6,903 nt of DNA from Lachnospiraceae bacterium. GTDB lineage: Bacteria > Bacillota_A > Clostridia > Lachnospirales > Lachnospiraceae. The DNA is taken from the NCBI GenBank assembly GCA_024690425.1, contig JAILCT010000080.1:1-6903 (forward strand), read 5' to 3'. The notes under the pieces are model-generated. The model did no database searches. It was not told where the DNA came from and was given only the letters and a program-made list of their open reading frames with translations. Made by a program: the position numbers and the translations under genes. Shown piece after piece: positions 6,168 through 6,903 of the stretch. How positions within the stretch are numbered: the stretch's first letter is position 1; each line of letters begins with the position of its first letter.

Positions 6168-6172
6168 CCCTC
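6168..6172 (-). promoter_or_regulatory. Ribosome binding site favouring the shorter recombinase start
   Basis: On the minus strand GAGGG lies ten bases before ATG 6157. The upstream ATG at 6208 follows an AT-rich stretch with no Shine-Dalgarno-like sequence, so the shorter protein is preferred, with moderate certainty. Confidence 0.6.
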
Positions 6173-6253
6173 ATCCAAAAATGTTCTCAAACAAACAGTA
6201 TTACCCATAATAGATAAAATAAGGCTATAATTATTTGTTAAAACATTAACAAT

Positions 6254-6903
6254 CTATCTTCGCTTTTCAGAAATAACTTCCGGCCAGCCATGCATTCCTG
6301 AATTAACGATCGCTGTAAACATGCGCTCCCTGGTCCCCGGGCTTTCATGCTCCAGGCCTTTCAGCAGCTGTTTAACATATTCACGCTTGGTGTTTCCATC
6401 TGCCGGGCAAGGGCTCTTGCATACCGGAAGGTTCATTTTGTTGGTAAATCCTACAACATCAGCTTCCTTAACATACAATAAAGGCCTTATAACAGTAAGA
6501 TCCATGCGGTCAAGATAAGTCTTTGGCGCAAAGGTATGAAACCTTCCTTCATATATAAGCGATAATAACATGGTCTCAACAACATCATCCTTATGATGTG
6601 CATAAGCAACCTTATTGCAACCAAGTTCCTTGATCTTTTCATTAAGAGCTCCCTTTCGCATTTTCGCGCACAGTGAACAGGGATTTGTCTCTTTTCGATC
6701 CTCAAAAACGATTTTAGCGATTTCTGTACTTATAATTGTATATTGAACACTCAGAAAATCGCATAGAGAGCGTATCGGATCAAGATCAAGGTTGCCAAAG
6801 CCAAGATCGACCGTTACCGCACATATGTCAAACTTATTGGGATAGAAACGCTTAAGAGAATTAAGTGCATATAAAAGTGTAAGGGAATCCTTGCCGCCTG
6901 AAA
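6254..6903 (-). CDS. ttcA: TtcA-family tRNA 2-thiocytidine synthetase (N-terminus outside window)
   Basis: TtcA-type enzymes use ATP and an iron-sulfur cluster to put sulfur on cytidine 32 of some tRNAs. The visible 215 residues start inside the PP-loop with SGGKDS (residues 1-6 of the fragment), which binds ATP. The cysteine pair PCSLC (C75, C78) and the AHHKDDVVETM motif (101-111) follow. A later cysteine (C161 or C165, in VCKSPCP) could be the third ligand of the [4Fe-4S] cluster. The C-terminus ends in SEKRR. Perhaps 30 residues upstream are missing beyond the right edge. An ATG at 6661 lies inside the conserved domain and is not the start. Other thiolation enzymes (TtuA, CTU1 type) share the fold but usually carry extra zinc fingers, so TtcA fits better. 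The recombinase gene lies downstream on the same strand with no clear terminator between. Confidence 0.87.
   Translation of the reverse strand, partial: SGGKDSLTLLYALNSLKRFYPNKFDICAVTVDLGFGNLDLDPIRSLCDFLSVQYTIISTEIAKIVFEDRKETNPCSLCAKMRKGALNEKIKELGCNKVAYAHHKDDVVETMLLSLIYEGRFHTFAPKTYLDRMDLTVIRPLLYVKEADVVGFTNKMNLPVCKSPCPADGNTKREYVKQLLKGLEHESPGTRERMFTAIVNSGMHGWPEVISEKRR

Noticed and set aside
6209..6253. Promoter for the recombinase gene on the minus strand
   Set aside because: The AT-rich gap offers several weak -10-like hexamers (for example TATAGC) but no convincing -35/-10 pair; co-transcription with ttcA is equally possible.

Overview
The window looks like chromosomal DNA of a low-to-moderate GC Gram-positive bacterium. 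The gene order obg-yhbY-nadD-yqeK-rsfS is a classic Firmicutes arrangement. LexA operators of the GAAC-N4-GTTC type, strong AGGAGG-like ribosome sites and the sequence style of Obg and of a purine-permease remnant point to Clostridia. Lachnospiraceae (Butyrivibrio-like) is my best guess, made from protein style only.

Region 1 (1-3180, + strand) is a tightly packed housekeeping operon: the obg GTPase (lacking only its first few codons, off the left edge), the CRM-domain ribosome-assembly protein yhbY, the NAD synthesis enzyme nadD, the HD-domain phosphohydrolase yqeK and the ribosome silencing factor rsfS. Gaps are 13-21 bp, with no internal terminator seen. Most members act on ribosome maturation and nucleotide metabolism. 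It ends head-on against lexA (- strand). One base separates the two stop codons, and a 12-bp-stem hairpin that covers both gene ends probably terminates transcription both ways.

Region 2 (3182-4992) is an SOS module with foreign or decayed material in its middle. lexA has its own promoter and operator-like sites. About 0.8 kb away, a LysM protein with one membrane segment, resembling the SOS cell-division suppressor YneA, has a consensus sigma-A promoter. One LexA box fills the -35/-10 spacer, and three more box-like sites surround it. In Bacillus, lexA and yneA are divergent neighbours. Here the space between them holds a decayed NCS2 purine-permease remnant (an N-terminal piece joined out of frame to a likely internal piece) and a small gene for a cysteine-free peptide with a double-glycine leader. 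That gene has its own extended -10 promoter, preceded by an 11-bp-spaced direct repeat.

Region 3 (4993-6903, - strand) holds a Xer-like tyrosine recombinase with all catalytic residues, convergent with the yneA-like gene across a GC-rich hairpin. Upstream of it is a TtcA-type tRNA thiolation enzyme, cut by the right edge. These two may be co-transcribed.

The parts most deserving attention are the double-glycine-leader peptide with its unusual upstream repeat, the dense LexA-site cluster at the yneA-like gene, and the permease remnant, which suggests that the lexA-yneA interval has been remodelled.
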